Position numbers and translations under genes: made by a program. From CPC320 sp002684375 (GTDB taxonomy: Bacteria; Pseudomonadota; Alphaproteobacteria; Rhodobacterales; Rhodobacteraceae), in assembly GCA_965662545.1 (NCBI GenBank), contig CBFIHZ010000022.1:6022-70021 (forward strand): 64,000 nt of DNA, written 5' to 3'. A model generated the notes under the pieces. The model saw nothing but the letters and a program-made list of their open reading frames with translations, did no database searches and was not told the origin of the DNA. Numbering within the stretch: the stretch's first letter is position 1; every line of letters begins with the position of its first letter. This document shows positions 61,473 to 64,000 of this stretch, in pieces.

Positions 61473-63230
61473 TTATACGAGCACGGCACCTGTTGCACCA
61501 ATGGCATCTTTGGTATTGGCCTCGCCCAGCAGCATTTTATTATGAGGTTGTCCAGACGGGATCATCGGAAAACAGTTCTCGTGTTTTTCCACCAGACAAT
61601 CAAAAATAACCGGTCCATCATAGGCCAGCATTTCAAGGATTGCCTCGTCGAGATCATCGGGGTCCTTGCACAGGATACCTTTGGCCCCAAAAGCTTCAGC
61701 CAGTTTTACGAAATCTGGTAACGCCTCGGACCAACTGTGTGAATAGCGCTCGCCATGTAGCAACTCCTGCCACTGACGGACCATGCCGAGGCGTTCATTG
61801 TTTAGAATAAACTGTTTCACCGGCAGACGGAATTGGACTGCGGTGCCCATCTCTTGCATATTCATGAGCCAACTCGCTTCGCCGGCAATGTTGATCACCA
61901 GCGCGTCGCGGTGCGCCACTTGAACTCCAATCGAGGCAGGCGTTCCATATCCCATGGTGCCCAATCCGCCTGATGTCATCCATTGGTTGGGCGCATCAAA
62001 CCCGATGTATTGAGCAGCCCACATCTGATGCTGGCCGACCTCGGTGCAAATAAAACGGTCTTTTCGGTTCTTGGTCAGCGCCTCCAATCGAGACAGGGCA
62101 TACTGCGGTTTGATGATTTTGCCACTTTGCTCATAAGACAGGCAATTGATCTTTTTCCAGTCCTTGATTTGCCCCCACCAGTTTTTAATCGCCCCACTGT
62201 TGACCTTACTTCCGCGCGACTTCCAGACCTTCAGCAGGTCTTCCAAAACATGCGCAATATCGCCAACTATGGCGATGTCCATCGGAATGACTTTGTTAAT
62301 TGACGATGGATCGATGTCGACATGGGCCTTTTTAGACCCGGGGCTGAAGGCGTCGATGCGCCCGGTGATGCGATCGTCGAATCGTGCACCTATGTTGATC
62401 ATCAGATCGCAGTCATGCATCGCCATATTTGCTTCGTACAACCCGTGCATACCCAGCATACCCAACCAGTTTTCGCCTGAGGCTGGATAAGAGCCAAGCC
62501 CCATCAGCGTAGAGGTGATGGGAAAATCGGTTGCTGCCACCAGTTCGCGCAACAATTGGCTGGCACGGGGGCCGGAATTAATCACGCCGCCACCGGTATA
62601 GAACACCGGTCTCTCGGCGGTCTCTATCGCAGCGACCAATTCGGTAATCATATCCAGATCGCCATTCAACTGCGGTTGGTAATGGCTGACTTTTGCCTTC
62701 TTCAACGGGGTGTATTCATCGGTGGCGAACTGAACGTCCTTGGGAATATCCACCAATACTGGCCCGGGCCGGCCCGATGTGGCCACGTGAAACGCTTCAT
62801 GTATAACCCCAGACAGGGCTGAGGTTTCGCGGACCAGCCAATTATGCTTGGTGCAGGGGCGGGTGATGCCAACTGTATCGGCCTCTTGGAACGCGTCAGA
62901 GCCAATCATGAAGGTTGGAACCTGCCCAGTCAGAACAACAATCGGGATCGAATCCATAAGCGCATCTGTCAGGCCGGTCACCGCATTGGTCGCGCCGGGC
63001 CCTGATGTCACAAGCACCACGCCGGGTTTGCCGGTCGAGCGGGCATAGCCCTCTGCGGCATGGACTGCGCCTTGCTCATGGCGCACCAGAATATGTTCCA
63101 TATCGTTTTGTTGGAAAATTTCGTCATAAATCGGCAAGACGGCTCCGCCGGGATAGCCAAACACCACTTCTACGCCCTGATCTTTAAGGGCTTGGACTAC
63201 CATTTTCGCTCCGGTCATCTGGCGGGTCAT
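61473..63230 (-). CDS. ilvI: Acetolactate synthase large (catalytic) subunit
   Basis: ThDP- and FAD-dependent acetohydroxyacid synthase, 585 residues, first common step of valine, leucine and isoleucine synthesis. MTGAKMVVQALKDQGVEVVFGYPGGAVLPIYD carries the cofactor-site Glu region; RHEQGAVHAAEGYARSTGKPGVVLVTSGPGATN, the central domain, and C-terminal GTMGYGTPASIGVQVAHRDALVINIAGEASWLMNMQEMGTA follow. In the ThDP motif the usual GDGS is AGEAS. Preceded by a leader peptide and terminator hairpin that suggest attenuation. Confidence 0.96.
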   Translation of the reverse strand: MTRQMTGAKMVVQALKDQGVEVVFGYPGGAVLPIYDEIFQQNDMEHILVRHEQGAVHAAEGYARSTGKPGVVLVTSGPGATNAVTGLTDALMDSIPIVVLTGQVPTFMIGSDAFQEADTVGITRPCTKHNWLVRETSALSGVIHEAFHVATSGRPGPVLVDIPKDVQFATDEYTPLKKAKVSHYQPQLNGDLDMITELVAAIETAERPVFYTGGGVINSGPRASQLLRELVAATDFPITSTLMGLGSYPASGENWLGMLGMHGLYEANMAMHDCDLMINIGARFDDRITGRIDAFSPGSKKAHVDIDPSSINKVIPMDIAIVGDIAHVLEDLLKVWKSRGSKVNSGAIKNWWGQIKDWKKINCLSYEQSGKIIKPQYALSRLEALTKNRKDRFICTEVGQHQMWAAQYIGFDAPNQWMTSGGLGTMGYGTPASIGVQVAHRDALVINIAGEASWLMNMQEMGTAVQFRLPVKQFILNNERLGMVRQWQELLHGERYSHSWSEALPDFVKLAEAFGAKGILCKDPDDLDEAILEMLAYDGPVIFDCLVEKHENCFPMIPSGQPHNKMLLGEANTKDAIGATGAVLV

Positions 63231-63266
63231 CTTTTTGCTCCGAATTATTGCAGCAAATCTGCCGCA

Positions 63267-63297
63267 TAAAAAAGCCCCCGAGACAGAGTTCGGAGGC
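63267..63297 (-). terminator. Terminator hairpin in the ilvI leader (attenuator)
   Basis: On the minus strand, GCCTCCGA (63297-63290) pairs with TCGGGGGC (63281-63274) with one G-U, and six T follow (63273-63268). This intrinsic terminator lies only 37 bp before the ilvI start and directly after the stop of the leader peptide, so it can only act on leader transcripts. Confidence 0.85.
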
Positions 63298-63381
63298 CTA
63301 TGTGATTTCTAGACTGTCGCCTAGGCCTAGCAAAGGTTGGCTTAACTGGTCAAGCCGACGGGTGTTCTCTGTGTGTACCAT
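63298..63381 (-). CDS. Leader peptide of the ilvIH operon
   Basis: 27-codon frame: starts MVHTENTRRLDQLSQ, ends GDSLEIT with TAG next to the terminator stem. It has six Leu codons of 27, three of them the rare CTA in a short run (PLLGLGDSL), plus one Ile and one Val. A GAGGAT ribosome site is 9 nt upstream. The hairpin GGCTTGA-CCAG-TTAAGCC (63356-63339) lies within the frame and may be a pause or alternative structure. The arrangement fits ribosome-mediated attenuation by leucyl-tRNA. Confidence 0.68.
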   Translation of the reverse strand: MVHTENTRRLDQLSQPLLGLGDSLEIT

Positions 63382-63860
63382 TAACTTAATCCTCGGTGTA
63401 AGCACGCCAAAAAGCGACGTCAACCGTTTAATTTTAGTGAAAGTGTCTCTGAATGCGGAAAAAGTTTACGAATATTGCGTAATTTGCGACATAAAAGTCC
63501 TTTTAATCTTTTGGAGGTGAAATTTCAGTTGTCGCTCCAGAATATCCACGCGTTGGGCCCGTCTTGCCTGACACGTGGCAATATCGTTCTAGAAGATGGG
63601 CTTTCTCGGCCTTTTGGGCAGTCTGAAAAGCAGTAAGGGGCGAATCGTGCCATGTTTTGGCTACAACAGCCCGTTTTCATAATGATTTTTTTTATAGGTG
63701 AGAAATAGATGTAGATTGGTAATAATTATTATCCGATCCGCAGGGGGATGGCCAAAAAAGCCTTTCCTCTAGCGATAACTTTCAGTAATGGTCGCGCCAC
63801 TATAGCCGAGGTTCACGTGGACCTCGGCTTTGAACTTAAAAACTTTTGGGAGAGAGTCTT
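63382..63860. other. Intergenic region between ilvI leader and TRAP transporter gene
   Basis: About 480 bp holding the divergent promoters of the ilvIH operon and the TRAP gene. It contains a 35-codon frame at 63529-63636 on the plus strand with a GGAGGTGA site before a TTG start and no recognisable product, plus the hairpin at 63804-63829. Confidence 0.45.
63804..63829 (+). other. Hairpin in the leader of the TRAP transporter gene
   Basis: A 9-bp perfect stem, AGCCGAGGT / ACCTCGGCT, with an 8-nt loop containing CACGTG, is followed by TTTGAAC, 31 bp before the start codon. It may be a terminator of an upstream transcript or a 5' leader structure. Confidence 0.6.
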
Positions 63861-64000
63861 ATGGATCGTCGTTCTTTTTTAAAAACATCGGCACTGGGTG
63901 GGACAGCTGCTGCTGCGTCCACGTTGGCAGCGCCGGCCTATGCCGCAGGCAAGCGGGTGCTGACCATGGTACAATCGTGGCCACGCGGCTTTGCCGTGCT
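63861..64000 (+). CDS. TRAP transporter substrate-binding protein, N-terminus
   Basis: Only 46 residues are in the window. The twin-arginine signal MDRRSFLKTSALGGTAAAAS ends at about AYAAG, and the mature start KRVLTMVQSWPRGFAVL is typical of DctP/TRAP-family binding proteins that use Tat export. TTTTGGGAGAGAG precedes the ATG. Permease genes are expected beyond the edge. Confidence 0.83.
   Translation, partial: MDRRSFLKTSALGGTAAAASTLAAPAYAAGKRVLTMVQSWPRGFAV

Noticed and set aside
63248..63520. 90-codon plus-strand frame over the ilv leader
   Set aside because: Antisense to the leader peptide and terminator; no ribosome site or family match.

Overview
The window looks like a chromosomal segment of a marine alphaproteobacterium of the Rhodobacterales (Roseobacter group). 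The clues are a permuted two-piece tmRNA with the tag ANDNRAPVAMAA, a split cobalamin methionine synthase (homocysteine methyltransferase, corrinoid protein and DUF1638 protein as separate genes), a glycerol ABC transporter of the GlpV/S/T/P/Q/U type, an alphaproteobacterial SspB, a GTTC-N7-GTTC SOS box and the start of a TRAP transporter gene. The genus cannot be fixed from the sequence alone. There is no rRNA, CRISPR array, complete insertion sequence or prophage.

Region 1 (1-13.4 kb) is an inositol uptake and breakdown locus. A leftward operon iolD-iolC-iolB-iolJ-iolG, followed by a dioxygenase-like gene cut by the window edge, faces a rightward operon of two further Gfo/Idh/MocA dehydrogenases flanking an IolE-like gene. 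A LacI-family repressor gene and a ribose-type ABC transporter (binding protein, permease, ATPase) follow. An identical palindrome, TTGCAACCGGTTGCAA, sits in the iolD divergent region and in front of the transporter. This makes one LacI regulon the natural reading. Only iolA is missing from the pathway here.

Region 2 (13.5-26 kb) starts with tig (trigger factor), metG and an MFS gene. It then becomes accessory: an orphan ImuA-like gene with an SOS box, a short-chain dehydrogenase killed by three in-frame stops, an aldo/keto reductase, a 454-residue protein built of exact 24-residue MORN-type repeats, a small-molecule kinase-like protein, and an orphan membrane protein. Long intergenic stretches separate these genes.

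Region 3 (26-41.6 kb) is core: a CAU-anticodon tRNA, purM-purN, rnd, a lipoprotein, sufE, the split methionine synthase cluster, purC-purS-purQ, dctB-dctD (the DctD AAA+ domain lacks GAFTGA), arginase plus ornithine cyclodeaminase with a divergent Lrp regulator, dsbB and a DedA-like protein.

Region 4 (41.6-64 kb) holds the six-gene glycerol ABC operon, a BlaI/M56-peptidase pair without a beta-lactamase, a class III cyclase-TPR protein, sspB, chrB-chrA, an ankyrin lipoprotein, the permuted ssrA gene, an amidase, and ilvI-ilvH. The ilv pair is preceded by a leucine-rich leader peptide and a terminator hairpin that look like an attenuator. The window ends in the Tat signal of a TRAP substrate-binding protein.
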